Notes under the pieces: generated by a model
The model's database searches: none
What the model saw: only the letters and a program-made list of their open reading frames with translations
Told to the model about the DNA's origin: nothing
Source: Oryzibacter oryziterrae
GTDB taxonomy: Bacteria > Pseudomonadota > Alphaproteobacteria > Rhizobiales > Pleomorphomonadaceae
Direction of reading: 5' to 3'
DNA: 64,000 bases
NCBI RefSeq assembly: GCF_021864535.1
Contig: NZ_JAKJIC010000001.1
Location: forward strand, 434,001-498,000
Shown: positions 1 through 10,852 of the stretch, in pieces
How the letters are laid out: the number at the start of each line of letters is the position of its first letter
Position numbering within the stretch: the first letter of the stretch is position 1
Program-made: the position numbers and the translations under genes

Positions 1-564
1 ATGGGCTGAATGGTCCATCATCATGTGGTCCGGCATGTCGGACATGGATGCGGACATCCCGCCGGCGCCGGAATCGAAGACGCGCAGCGGCACGCGGGCG
101 AGCGTGGAGCCGTCATCGACATTCTTGACCAGCAAGGCGGTTTCGAGCGGCGTGGCGGAGCCGCGCGCTGCGGGCGGGACCGTGAAGATCAGGTAGACAT
201 TGGCCTTGCCGCCGGCGGCAATGTTGGTGATGCGGCTGAAATCGGCTTCGTTGCCGTTGATCTGCACGCCGGCCCCAGCCGGGTTGCCCTCAAGGCTCAG
301 GCGCACGTCGAGCGGCTTGTCGGTGCCGTTGACGAGGCTCTTGGCGCGGAAGGTAACGGTGTTGGGCGCGAGCAAGGCCTTCGGCAGGCGTTGGGCCGCG
401 AGATCGACCTCGACCGGCGGCACCTCGGCGGCGGGCAGAGTGACGGAGAACTTGATGACTTCGTTGGTGCCGATCCCGGCGTTGTAATAGCTCATGGCGA
501 CGGCAGAACCGGCCGCGCCGAGCAAGGCGACGGCAAAGGTCGCCAGCTTGGACAAACTGGGCAT
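1..564 (-). CDS. Secreted Met/His-tailed protein of unknown function, C-terminus cut off by the window edge
   Basis: An open frame enters from the left edge and reads on the minus strand from ATG at 564, giving 188 codons without a stop. The N-terminus (MPSLSKLATFAVALLGAAGS) is a signal peptide or membrane anchor. The body looks like a beta-sandwich with short alternating hydrophobic strands. The last visible residues are rich in Met and His (MSASMSDMPDHMMMDHSAH), as in periplasmic copper-binding tails. A DUF2946 gene lies 114 bp upstream on the same strand; that family is often found near copper-handling genes. Copper binding is therefore an inference. I do not recognise the family, and the missing C-terminus may hold the defining domain. 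Confidence 0.6.
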   Translation of the reverse strand, partial: MPSLSKLATFAVALLGAAGSAVAMSYYNAGIGTNEVIKFSVTLPAAEVPPVEVDLAAQRLPKALLAPNTVTFRAKSLVNGTDKPLDVRLSLEGNPAGAGVQINGNEADFSRITNIAAGGKANVYLIFTVPPAARGSATPLETALLVKNVDDGSTLARVPLRVFDSGAGGMSASMSDMPDHMMMDHSAH

Positions 565-678
565 TTGAAGAATTCCGTGTGGGAGCTTCCGCCTCTGGCC
601 GGCGGAAAAGGGTCGAACCATGCTGTGAGGCGCACGGTGAGGGCGTCTCAGTTGGGCAGATTCGGCGGCTTGTTCAGC

Positions 679-1125
679 TCACAGCACGGGCGGTCCGCGG
701 GGCGACGGGCCGTCGACAAGGAGAGACGACGGCAGGGGTTGCGCGTCGCGCGGCAGGGCGACGGGCTCACGCGGGGCGGCAAGGACGATGGCAGGTCCCG
801 TGTCGATCGCGGGCGCGTCGACGGCCCCTTGCAGGAGCGGCAGGCAAAAGACGCAAGTGGGACCGGGAAGGTGGTCGTCGCTCTCGGTCGGCGTCCCCTT
901 GGCGTCGAGCATGATCATGCCGCTGGCGGCGCAGATCATCATCTGGCCGTCGTTACCGGCAAAATAGGGCGTGCGCGCTTCAGCCGATGGCTGGGCCAGC
1001 AGCAGGACGGCCAGCACATTGACCAGCACAGCGCAAAGACCGAGCACCGACGCAACCGAACGGCGGATCATGCCCCGTTTCGGATCGGTAGATCGATCGT
1101 AGAATTTGCGCTGACGTGGCGCCAT
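679..1125 (-). CDS. DUF2946 family protein
   Basis: 148 residues. A hydrophobic leader ending LAQPSAEA is followed by a short region with a Cys-x-x-Cys-Leu-Pro motif (CVFCLP) that is typical of DUF2946 proteins. These are small secreted or membrane proteins of unknown function often encoded beside copper chaperones or TonB receptors. An internal ATG at 1071 (MIRRSVASVLGLC) would start exactly at a twin-arginine-like signal peptide and is an equally good start; neither start has a strong Shine-Dalgarno sequence. It lies on the same strand as, and upstream of, the Met/His-tailed gene, so the two may be co-transcribed. Confidence 0.65.
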   Translation of the reverse strand: MAPRQRKFYDRSTDPKRGMIRRSVASVLGLCAVLVNVLAVLLLAQPSAEARTPYFAGNDGQMMICAASGMIMLDAKGTPTESDDHLPGPTCVFCLPLLQGAVDAPAIDTGPAIVLAAPREPVALPRDAQPLPSSLLVDGPSPRGPPVL

Positions 1126-1294
1126 GCGAACCCGCGCGCCCCCTCGCTGTCCGTAGGTGTCCTATAGGGGATTACCAATAATCTGACGGAATGCGCAGGT
1201 TCAATGCGGGGAAATACGCTGATGTGAGGCGAATTCACACAAAGGTGCCGTGACAATAGTCACGGCAACCACCGGCAATACGCTATGGAAAAGA

Positions 1295-1723
1295 TCAGTC
1301 GCGGGCGGCGATGCGTTCGCGCAGCCAGGCGTGCAGTTCCTCTTCCACGAAGGCGATGCGGCTCTCGCCGAGGCGCACGGGACGGGGGAAGGTGCCGGCG
1401 GCCATCATGCGCTTGATCGAGGAGACCGACAGCGTGGTGATGGCAGACGCCTGCTTCATGGACAGAAGCGTCGGGGTGACGATCTTTGCCGGCTTGGCTT
1501 TGCGCTCGGCCCGGGGCGCCTCGGCAGGCGTGAAGGCGTCGCGCGTGGCGGCCTGCATCTGGTGAACAGCATTGTCAGGGTCGGGTTGCAGATCAGGTTC
1601 AGAATTGACCGGCTCGGCGGGACGCTTCACAAAGTCGAACGTAAGCTTCTCCAGCTTGTCGAGGGCACGCCTCAGACCAGCATTTTCCGACAACGCCAAA
1701 TTCTCGCGACCAGACTGCCCCAT
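1295..1723 (-). CDS. AlpA-like helix-turn-helix regulator
   Basis: 142 residues from ATG at 1723 (a longer form could use TTG at 1750). The first 85 residues are low-complexity and charged, beginning with a short coiled-coil-like stretch. The C-terminal 60 residues match the AlpA/excisionase MerR-like helix-turn-helix: LLSMKQASAITTLSVSSIKR, then AAGTFPRPVRLGESRIAF and a final amphipathic helix. AlpA-type proteins bind DNA and often control prophage or mobile-element genes. No phage genes are adjacent, so its target is unknown. Domain call fairly sure, role not. Confidence 0.7.
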   Translation of the reverse strand: MGQSGRENLALSENAGLRRALDKLEKLTFDFVKRPAEPVNSEPDLQPDPDNAVHQMQAATRDAFTPAEAPRAERKAKPAKIVTPTLLSMKQASAITTLSVSSIKRMMAAGTFPRPVRLGESRIAFVEEELHAWLRERIAARD

Positions 1724-1983
1724 ACCCACACCCCTGTTATCCTTGTGCAAACGCCATCGCTTCCTGCGGGAGTCTGCAAGTGAGGAGCTTTTGTGCCTCT
1801 CAGTAAGACACTATCGCAGACATTGGTTCAAATTGAATTTACGCCGATGGCTAGCCTCTGGATTGATGAATGAACAGTGGATGGCGCTCAACCTGCGTGA
1901 CAATACTGGGAAACGCTGGACTTGCGGACGCGGCAGTGGCAGACCGTAATCTTGCTGGTCTGTTCTGGAGCAGGTCCGGATCC

Positions 1984-2003
1984 AAGCACCCCTGTGGGTG
2001 CTT
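1984..2003. other. Perfect 8-bp inverted repeat before the TMEM43-like gene
   Basis: AAGCACCC-CTGT-GGGTGCTT forms a perfect 8-bp stem with a 4-base loop, ending 11 bases before the start codon at 2015. There is no U-tract after it, so it is not a convincing terminator. It could affect ribosome access or be a protein-binding site. Confidence 0.5.
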
Positions 2004-2014
2004 CATGGGGGGTA

Positions 2015-3184
2015 ATGATGAGTAACGACCGAATCGTCGAAGTCACGCAGACATCGTGGCTTTCGCGAATCAAGAATGCCTTGGCCGGTATCGTGATCGG
2101 CCTGATCCTGATCCCGGTGTCGCTGGGCGTGATGTTCTGGAACGAGGGCAGGGCCGTGGTCACCGCCCGGTCCCTGGCAGAAGGACGCGGCCTGGTGGTC
2201 TCGGTGGACAGCGCCAAGGTCGATCCGGCCAATGAAGGTCACCTCATCCACATCACCGGGCCGGTGAAGGGCGTGGGCACGCCGGAGGACCAGTTCCTCG
2301 GGGTGAGTGCTGACGGCCTGCGCATCGAGCGCAAGGTGGAAATGTATCAGTGGAAGGAAGACTCCCACTCCGAGACGCAGAAGAAGCTCGGCGGCGGCGA
2401 GGAAACCACCACTGTCTACACCTATACCAAGGTCTGGACCGACGAAGCGCTGGATTCCTCCAGCTTCAAGGAGCCGGACGGTCACCAGAACCCGCCCAAG
2501 CCGGTGGGTAACGAGACCTTCAGCGTTGACGAGGGCAGCCTCGGCGCCTTCCAGCTGACGAGCGATCAGCTCGGCTATTTCGGCAAGAGCGAGCCGCTGG
2601 TGCTCCCTTCCGACAAGGCCGATGACATGCGCGAGCGCCTCGGCACCGACAAGGCGGCGCGTATTGCCGGCGGCAAGCTGCTGGTCGGCTTCTCGGCCGA
2701 TGCACCGATGGTCGGCGACCTCCGGATTTCCTATGTGGTGGTGAAGCCCGACGTGGGTTCGCTGGTGGCGGCGCAGAAGGGCGAGGGCGTGGCGCCTTAC
2801 CGCACCGAAGCCGGCAACGATCTGTTCCTGACCGACAATGGCAACGTTTCGGCCGACGACATGTTCGCCGAAGCCGTGACGGCCAACACCATCATCACCT
2901 GGCTGATCCGCGCAGGCGGCTTCCTGCTGCTGTTCATCGGTTTCCGCCTGATCCTCGGCGTGATCTCGGTGCTGGCCGATGTGGTGCCGTTCATCGGCTC
3001 CATCGTCAGCTTCGGGCTCGGCATCATCGCCTTCGTGCCGACGCTCCTGCTCGGCGCCACGACGATTGCCATTGCCTGGCTCTACTACCGTCCGCTGGTG
3101 GCGATTGCAGTGATTGCGGTTGCCGTGCTGGCGACGGTGGGTGCGCTCTACCTGCGGCGCAAGCCGGCGGTGAAGGTGGCCTGA
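2015..3184 (+). CDS. TMEM43/DUF1625 family membrane protein
   Basis: About 389 residues. One transmembrane helix lies near the N-terminus (about residues 20-38, after TSWLSRIKNALAG). A large soluble region of about 250 residues follows, then three or four hydrophobic helices in the last 110 residues, ending in a basic tail (RRKPAVKVA). This layout is that of the TMEM43 family, whose bacterial members are of unknown function. Two ATG codons in tandem (2015 and 2018) follow a G-run; the second has the better spacing. A strong hairpin lies just downstream at 3251-3277. No operon partner is evident. Confidence 0.8.
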   Translation: MMSNDRIVEVTQTSWLSRIKNALAGIVIGLILIPVSLGVMFWNEGRAVVTARSLAEGRGLVVSVDSAKVDPANEGHLIHITGPVKGVGTPEDQFLGVSADGLRIERKVEMYQWKEDSHSETQKKLGGGEETTTVYTYTKVWTDEALDSSSFKEPDGHQNPPKPVGNETFSVDEGSLGAFQLTSDQLGYFGKSEPLVLPSDKADDMRERLGTDKAARIAGGKLLVGFSADAPMVGDLRISYVVVKPDVGSLVAAQKGEGVAPYRTEAGNDLFLTDNGNVSADDMFAEAVTANTIITWLIRAGGFLLLFIGFRLILGVISVLADVVPFIGSIVSFGLGIIAFVPTLLLGATTIAIAWLYYRPLVAIAVIAVAVLATVGALYLRRKPAVKVA

Positions 3185-3250
3185 CGATCAAATGCGAGGG
3201 TGCGGCTGCATGATGCGGCCGCAATCCTTCAGCATGCTTGAACCAAAGCG

Positions 3251-3277
3251 AGGCAAGCCGTTGATCGCGGCTTGCCT
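3251..3277 (+). terminator. Probable terminator after the TMEM43-like gene
   Basis: AGGCAAGCCG-TTGATCG-CGGCTTGCCT is a perfect 10-bp stem with a 7-base loop, followed by a T-rich stretch (ATTTCATTTT). It separates the upstream gene from rsh. Confidence 0.7.
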
Positions 3278-3381
3278 ATTTCATTTTGTAGCCCGATTAT
3301 AGGCGCTTAGCTTGAAGACACGATTCATGCGGATGGGCCGGATGACGTCGAGCGAATGAACAAAGGCGTGGTCCTCCTCCA

Positions 3382-5589
<2,208 letters not shown>

Positions 5590-5595
5590 GGCAGC

Positions 5596-6030
5596 ATGAT
5601 CATCGGCATCGGCAGCGACCTCATCGACATCCGCCGCGTGGAGCAGACGCTGGAGCGCTTCGGCGAGCGGTTCGTCCGCCGGGTGTTCACCGACATCGAG
5701 CGCGAGCGGTCCGAAAAGCGCAAGGAGCGCGCGGCGTCCTATGCCAAGCGCTTTGCGGCGAAGGAAGCCTGTTCCAAAGCGCTCGGCACCGGCATCCGCA
5801 TGGGCGTCAACTGGCGCGAGATGGGCGTCGTCAACCTGCCGAGCGGCCAGCCGACGCTGGCGCTGACCGGTTCGGCAGCCGAACGGCTCGCCGGCCTGAC
5901 ACCGCCCGGCATGATCGCCCGCATCGACCTGACGATCACCGACGATTATCCGCTGGCGCAGGCCTTTGTGGTGATCTCGGCGTGGCCTGAGGGGTGGCCG
6001 GGATCGTTCCAGCCGCCGGTTGCGAGGTAA
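5596..6030 (+). CDS. acpS: Holo-[acyl-carrier-protein] synthase
   Basis: 144 residues. It transfers 4'-phosphopantetheine from CoA to the serine of acyl carrier protein. The family signatures are present: [16 protein letters not shown] at the N-terminus with the metal-binding Asp, and the [15 protein letters not shown] motif in the middle. It lies six bases after rsh and is probably co-transcribed. The C-terminus ([16 protein letters not shown]) runs about ten residues past the usual end of the fold. Confidence 0.96.
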   Translation: MIIGIGSDLIDIRRVEQTLERFGERFVRRVFTDIERERSEKRKERAASYAKRFAAKEACSKALGTGIRMGVNWREMGVVNLPSGQPTLALTGSAAERLAGLTPPGMIARIDLTITDDYPLAQAFVVISAWPEGWPGSFQPPVAR

Positions 6031-6140
6031 CCGCCCTAATTCGGCTTCTTTTTCAGGCTTTCCGTTGCGGAAGTGCGGGGGGTCCGGTAAAAGCCGGTAG
6101 CCGCGTAACTACGCGAAACAATCGAATCCGAGGCTGGTCG

Positions 6141-6896
6141 ATGTCGGTGACAAACAATGATGCAACAGTGAAGGACGGTCTTTGGGAGACGATCAAGGTC
6201 GTCATCCAGGCGCTGCTGCTGGCGGTGGTCGTGCGCACCTTCCTGTTCCAGCCGTTCTCGATCCCGTCGGGCTCGATGATGCACACGCTGTTGATCGGCG
6301 ACTATCTGTTCGTATCGAAATATTCCTACGGCTACAGCAAGTACTCGTTCCCCTATGGTCTGGCGCCCATCGACGGCCGCATCTGGGGCAGTGCGCCGCG
6401 CGCCGGCGACGTCGTCGTGTTCAAGCTGCCGGCGGATCATTCGACCGACTACATCAAGCGCGTGATCGGCCTGCCGGGCGACAAGATCCAGATGAAGCAG
6501 GGCGTGCTCTACATCAACGGCCAGCCGGTGAAGCGCGAGTATACGGGCGACTTCGTCGATCACGATTCCTTCGGCAATGAAGTGCGCGCGCAGATCTGGC
6601 GCGAGACGCTGCCGAACGGCGTTACCTACGATACGCTCGATCGCGGCGTGACCGATGGTGACAACACCCGCGAGTTCGACGTGCCGCCCGGCCATTACTT
6701 CATGATGGGCGACAATCGCGACAACTCCGCCGACAGCCGCATCGACGGTTCGGGCGTCGGCTATGTTCCCTTCGACCATCTCGTGGGCAAGGCTCAGGTG
6801 ATCTTCTTCTCCATGGACCAGGACGCCAAGCCCTGGATGTTCTGGAAGTGGCCGACCTCTGTCCGCTGGGATCGCATGTTCACACTGCTCGACTGA
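6141..6896 (+). CDS. lepB: Signal peptidase I
   Basis: 251 residues from ATG at 6141. It cleaves signal peptides from exported proteins at the inner membrane. The order is one N-terminal transmembrane helix (about residues 17-37), the catalytic serine motif IPSGSMMHTLLIGDYLFVSK with Ser45, the general base Lys106 in DYIKRVIGLPGD, and the MGDNRDNSADSR box. Its last codon overlaps the rnc start by one base, indicating translational coupling. The longer open frame upstream is not used: the signature order fits this start and no homology-like sequence precedes it. Confidence 0.96.
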   Translation: MSVTNNDATVKDGLWETIKVVIQALLLAVVVRTFLFQPFSIPSGSMMHTLLIGDYLFVSKYSYGYSKYSFPYGLAPIDGRIWGSAPRAGDVVVFKLPADHSTDYIKRVIGLPGDKIQMKQGVLYINGQPVKREYTGDFVDHDSFGNEVRAQIWRETLPNGVTYDTLDRGVTDGDNTREFDVPPGHYFMMGDNRDNSADSRIDGSGVGYVPFDHLVGKAQVIFFSMDQDAKPWMFWKWPTSVRWDRMFTLLD

Positions 6897-7600
6897 TGGC
6901 TCAACTGACACATTTCGAAAAGCTGATGGAGGCGCTCGAAAAGCGCCTCCAATATCATTTCAAGGACCGTACAGGGCTTGTGCGCGCGCTCACCCATCGC
7001 AGCGCCGTGCCCGGCGACAAGGTGGCCCATGAGAGCTACCAGCGTCACGAGTTCCTGGGCGATCGCGTGCTGGCGCTGGTGGTGGCCGAGATGCTGTTCA
7101 AGGCCAATGACAAGGCCGACGAAGGCGATCTGGCGCGGCGTCTCAACCAGCTGGTCCGCCGGGAAACCTGTGCCGAGATCGCGCTGGAGCTTGATCTCGG
7201 CGACGTCATCCGTCTGGGGACCGGCGAGCGTCAGTCCGGTGGGCGGCGCAAGGAAGCGATCCTTGGCGACGTGATGGAGGCGGTGATCGCAGCCATCTAT
7301 CTGGACGGCGGCTTTGAGGTGGCCAAGGACTTCGTGGAGCGCAACTGGGCACCGCACATGCAGCGGCTGCCGGGCCAGTTGCGCGACGCCAAGACCTTGC
7401 TGCAGGAATGGGCGCAAGGGCGTGGGCACGCCGTGCCGACCTATGAAACGCTGGAGCGCACCGGACCCGACCATGCGCCGGTGTTCACCGTGGCCGTTCT
7501 GATCGATGGCGCACAGGTCGGGACAGGCACCGGCAAGTCCAAGCGCGAAGCGGAACAGGCCGCGGCCGCTGCAGCTCTCGCCGAGCGCGCAGACGGTTGA
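6896..7600 (+). CDS. rnc: Ribonuclease III
   Basis: 234 residues. It cuts double-stranded RNA in rRNA maturation and mRNA turnover. The RNase III signature HEFLGDRVLALVVAEML and the second acidic site (GDVMEAVIAAIYLDGG) are intact. A C-terminal double-stranded RNA-binding domain ends KSKREAEQAAAAAALAE. The ATG overlaps the lepB stop (A of TGA). An in-frame ATG at 6926 is a less likely start. Downstream era follows after 140 bp. Confidence 0.96.
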   Translation: MAQLTHFEKLMEALEKRLQYHFKDRTGLVRALTHRSAVPGDKVAHESYQRHEFLGDRVLALVVAEMLFKANDKADEGDLARRLNQLVRRETCAEIALELDLGDVIRLGTGERQSGGRRKEAILGDVMEAVIAAIYLDGGFEVAKDFVERNWAPHMQRLPGQLRDAKTLLQEWAQGRGHAVPTYETLERTGPDHAPVFTVAVLIDGAQVGTGTGKSKREAEQAAAAAALAERADG

Positions 7601-7740
7601 GACGGCGCCGGTTTCAGGCGGATAATCGCGTAGAATTCGACTATACTGGCAAAGCCGAAGGGCTGCCAAACCATCATCGATCGGTTTCCACGAACAAGGC
7701 CAGAGCCTTGTTCCTGCAAGCCGGTCATCAGGAGACGACC

Positions 7741-8679
7741 TTGACCGAAGTTGAAACCAATTCCACCCCCGAAGCGACCGTACCGACGCAGGCGGGCTTT
7801 GTGGCGCTGATCGGCGCTCCCAATGCCGGCAAGTCCACGCTGCTGAACCAGCTGGTCGGCGCCAAGGTGTCGATCGTCAGCCACAAGGTACAGACGACGC
7901 GCGCGATCATGCGCGGCATCGCCATCAAGGGGCCGTCGCAGGTGATCTTCGTGGACACGCCGGGCATCTTCCAGCCCAAGCGCACGCTGGACCGCGCCAT
8001 GGTCAACACCGCCTGGGGCGGCGCCTCGGACGCGGACATCGTGGCCGTGCTGATCGACGCCAAGCGCGGCATCGGCGAGGAAGTGACGCGCATCTTCGAC
8101 AAGCTGGCGGATATCCGCCATCCGAAGATCCTGATCATCAACAAGATCGACACGGTGAAGCGCGACTCGCTGCTGGCGCTCGCCGCCGATCTCAATGCCC
8201 GCGCCAAGTTCGAGGCGACGTTCATGGTGTCGGCGCTGAACGGTTCGGGCGTCGAGGACCTGATGGGCTGGCTGGCCGAGCAGGTGCCGGTCGGGCCGTG
8301 GCTCTATCCCGAGGACCAGATCTCCGATCTGCCGATGCGCATGCTGGCGGCCGAGATCACGCGCGAGAAGCTGTTCCTGCGCCTGCACGACGAGCTGCCC
8401 TATTCCTCCACCGTCGAAACCGAGCAGTGGAAGGAAATGAAGGACGGCAGCGCGCGGCTCGAGCAGACCATCTATGTGGAGCGCGACAGCCAGAAGAAGA
8501 TCGTGCTGGGCAAGGACGGGCAGACCATCAAGGCCATTTCCATGGCGGCGCGCAAGGAGCTGACGGACATCGTCGAACGGCCGGTGCACCTGTTCCTGTT
8601 CGTCAAGGTGCGCGAGAACTGGGCCGAGGATCCCGAGCGCCTGCGCGAGATGGGTCTCGACCTGACGCTCAAGTCCTGA
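7741..8679 (+). CDS. era: GTPase Era, ribosome assembly
   Basis: 312 residues. I chose TTG at 7741 because AGGAGA sits about eight bases upstream and the usual Era N-terminus follows (variable Thr/Pro-rich leader, then GFVALIGAPNAGKSTLLNQL). GTPase motifs: G1 GAPNAGKST, G3 DTPGIF, G4 NKID. The C-terminal KH domain (KKIVLGKDGQTIKAISMAAR) binds the 3' end of 16S rRNA during 30S assembly. It is the last gene of the rsh cluster in this window and is convergent with the GGDEF gene; recO, often next, is absent here. Confidence 0.96.
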   Translation: MTEVETNSTPEATVPTQAGFVALIGAPNAGKSTLLNQLVGAKVSIVSHKVQTTRAIMRGIAIKGPSQVIFVDTPGIFQPKRTLDRAMVNTAWGGASDADIVAVLIDAKRGIGEEVTRIFDKLADIRHPKILIINKIDTVKRDSLLALAADLNARAKFEATFMVSALNGSGVEDLMGWLAEQVPVGPWLYPEDQISDLPMRMLAAEITREKLFLRLHDELPYSSTVETEQWKEMKDGSARLEQTIYVERDSQKKIVLGKDGQTIKAISMAARKELTDIVERPVHLFLFVKVRENWAEDPERLREMGLDLTLKS

Positions 8680-8739
8680 GACCCTGCCGTCGAATATGCA
8701 TGACTTGTTGGCCGGAGGGCGGGCTGGGCATGTCCGCTC

Positions 8740-10404
8740 TCAGGCACGCAGGCGCCTGCGGTCGAGGCAGGAGACGACGCAGTTCCGGCCGGCGGACTTG
8801 GCCTGATAGAGCCGGGCGTCGGCGAGCGCTGCGATGGTTGCCCGGTCAATCCGCTCGATGGTCGAGGCGACGCCGATGGACACCGTGATCTTGAGGCCGG
8901 CAGCGATTTCAACCCAGTTGTGACGGGCGATCAGCTGGCGCAGGTTCTCGCAATGCTCGTGCGTGCCATCGGTTCCCGTGCGGGGCATCAGCAGGGCAAA
9001 CTCCTCGCCCCCCAGTCGCGCCGCGAGGATGCTGGCGCGGCTGTTCTCCTTGAGCAACTGGCCGAGCCGGCGCAACACCTTGTCGCCGACGAGGTGGGAG
9101 AAGCGATCGTTGACCCGCTTGAAATGATCGACGTCGATCATGGCGAGGGAATAGAGGCGGTTGCGGCTGTCGAGCTCGGCTTGCGATATCTCGAACTGAC
9201 GGCGATTGTTCAGCCCGGTCAGCGGGTCCAGCAGGGCCGCAGCGGCAAGAAGTTCGTTTTTCAGCTTGAGATCAAGGCAGTTGCGTTCGAGGTCGATGGC
9301 GCGCTGGGCTTCGTGTTCCGCGAGGCGACGCAGTCTCTGGATATCGTAGGAGACTTCCGACAGGCGCACATGCTTCTGCGTGGTTTCTTCCGTGAACTGG
9401 AGATGGCAGATGTGGAAGCGCTTGTATTCTTCCAGCGCCTTCTCGAAGTTGCCCTGCCTTGCATAGGCGTCGGACAGGAATTGCGACGCGTTCATCTGCG
9501 GGAAGTTGCGGTTGGACATGAGGCCAAGTTCGCGGACTTTTTCGAACAGGCCAATGGCCTCCTCGATCTGCCTGGCGTCCAGCAAGGCGCGCGCCTTGAG
9601 GGACAGGAAGTGATCGTGGCATCGGCGATAGTCGGCGCCCTCCAGTGTCTCGTAGGCGAGCAACTTCTCTTCTGCGAGCTTCAGTTTTCCAAGATAGAGA
9701 TAGGCGTCCGCCGAGTTCATGAGACACAGGCGTTGGGCCCAGGTGTCTCCGGTCGCGCAGGCCAGATTGTAGGCCTCTTCCTGAAAGGCAATGGCTTGCC
9801 ACTGCTTGGACTGCCAGGCGCCGTCCTCGCCGGCTTCGCGTGCGATGTCTGACGCTTCGCCCCAGATGCCGCCGAGGTTTATGAGCCACCAGGACATCAT
9901 GACGTCGTCATGCAGGGCCTTCGCGATGTCGATGGCCTTGTTGACGAACTCGAAGGCACGGTCGACCACGCGCGCATTCCAGAAGATGACGGCGATGACG
10001 TTGAGGCACAGGCTGCTGACGGCAAGGTTCCGTTGCTGGTCGGCGTGGTTGAGCGCCGTGATGGCTTCGGAAAAGGCGTCCTCCGTGAGGCCGATCTCGA
10101 GGAGCAGCCAGGCCTTGAATGCGCCGGTGCGTGCCAGATACTCGTGATCCTGAACGCTTCGCCAGTGCTCGATGGCGGCGCGGGCCAGAGTGAGGCCTTC
10201 TTCCGGGTAGCCAATCTGGAAGCAGCACCAGGCGAGATCTGTCTGGCAGCAGGCGACCCGGTGCCAGTCGCCCTGCGCCTTGGCCTGTTCGAGATGTTCA
10301 AGGAGCAGGCTGCGGGCTTCATCCGAGCGACCAAGGCAGCCGAGTGACCAAGCTTGAGCGAGACGTTCTTCGCCACTTGCCACTGGCGGACAAAGAGCAC
10401 TCAT
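8740..10404 (-). CDS. TPR-GGDEF diguanylate cyclase
   Basis: 554 residues from ATG at 10404 (G-rich Shine-Dalgarno sequence; GTG at 10416 is an alternative). Residues 1 to about 370 are alpha-helical repeats of the TPR type. A short coiled coil (LRRLAEHEAQRAIDLERNCL) leads into a GGDEF domain: DPLTGLNNRR, DVDHFKRVND and the active-site RLGGEEFALLMP. It should make cyclic di-GMP from GTP. The position of the inhibitory RxxD site, five residues before GGEEF, reads RASI, so feedback inhibition by product is probably lost. There is no signal peptide or membrane segment, so the protein is cytosolic and the TPR part is presumably the sensor. Confidence 0.88.
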   Translation of the reverse strand: MSALCPPVASGEERLAQAWSLGCLGRSDEARSLLLEHLEQAKAQGDWHRVACCQTDLAWCCFQIGYPEEGLTLARAAIEHWRSVQDHEYLARTGAFKAWLLLEIGLTEDAFSEAITALNHADQQRNLAVSSLCLNVIAVIFWNARVVDRAFEFVNKAIDIAKALHDDVMMSWWLINLGGIWGEASDIAREAGEDGAWQSKQWQAIAFQEEAYNLACATGDTWAQRLCLMNSADAYLYLGKLKLAEEKLLAYETLEGADYRRCHDHFLSLKARALLDARQIEEAIGLFEKVRELGLMSNRNFPQMNASQFLSDAYARQGNFEKALEEYKRFHICHLQFTEETTQKHVRLSEVSYDIQRLRRLAEHEAQRAIDLERNCLDLKLKNELLAAAALLDPLTGLNNRRQFEISQAELDSRNRLYSLAMIDVDHFKRVNDRFSHLVGDKVLRRLGQLLKENSRASILAARLGGEEFALLMPRTGTDGTHEHCENLRQLIARHNWVEIAAGLKITVSIGVASTIERIDRATIAALADARLYQAKSAGRNCVVSCLDRRRLRA

Positions 10405-10852
10405 GTTTTCCCCCACCCAGTCTGCATCGTTTTACGCGAACGATTTGCATTCGTTAGGATTATGGGACAAAGGATAAAAATTTACTGACAACATGGGTGA
10501 GGAAGGGGCTTTGGTATGCTCTTGCTCACTCACCGTGGCTGCGCGTCGGAACGAATGCCGGTCGATTGCGTAAAATCAGCATATCTCAGGATATCTTTCG
10601 TTGAAAGAGCGGGAGGACTGTCAAAAGTCCGATGCAATGAATTTTCCTATGTTAAGCAAAATTTGCGCTGGCCTGCGTGGGCAGAGAGACGGTTTGCCGG
10701 CTTTTTGACTGAATATACACCATCTTTCGAGATGAAACTTTTCGTCAGGGTTGAGTGCCCTTGTCGCCACAGCCAAACGGCCGGCCCTGACTGATTCTCA
10801 GGGCCGGGTCGAAATGCCGGACTGTCCGGTTTTTGGAGGATGTGCGGCAGGA
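10405..10852. other. Gene-free stretch with a 10-bp hairpin
   Basis: This AT-richer spacer between two minus-strand genes holds no convincing gene; the short frames in it lack codon bias. CCGGCCCTGA (10781-10790) and TCAGGGCCGG (10798-10807) form a perfect 10-bp stem with a 7-base loop, 46 bases after the solute-binding protein gene, and may be its terminator, though only three T follow on the minus strand. The remainder presumably contains the GGDEF gene promoter. Confidence 0.5.

Noticed and set aside
10-1167. 385-codon plus-strand frame at the left edge
   Set aside because: Overlaps two minus-strand genes that have signal peptides and, for one, a family motif.
1295-1723. AlpA-like regulator as sign of a prophage at the left end
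   Set aside because: No integrase, phage gene or att-like repeat is seen near it; treated as a chromosomal regulator.
10817-10834. CCGGA-CTG-TCCGG followed by TTTTT on the plus strand
   Set aside because: Looks like a terminator, but no plus-strand gene ends before it; left uncalled.
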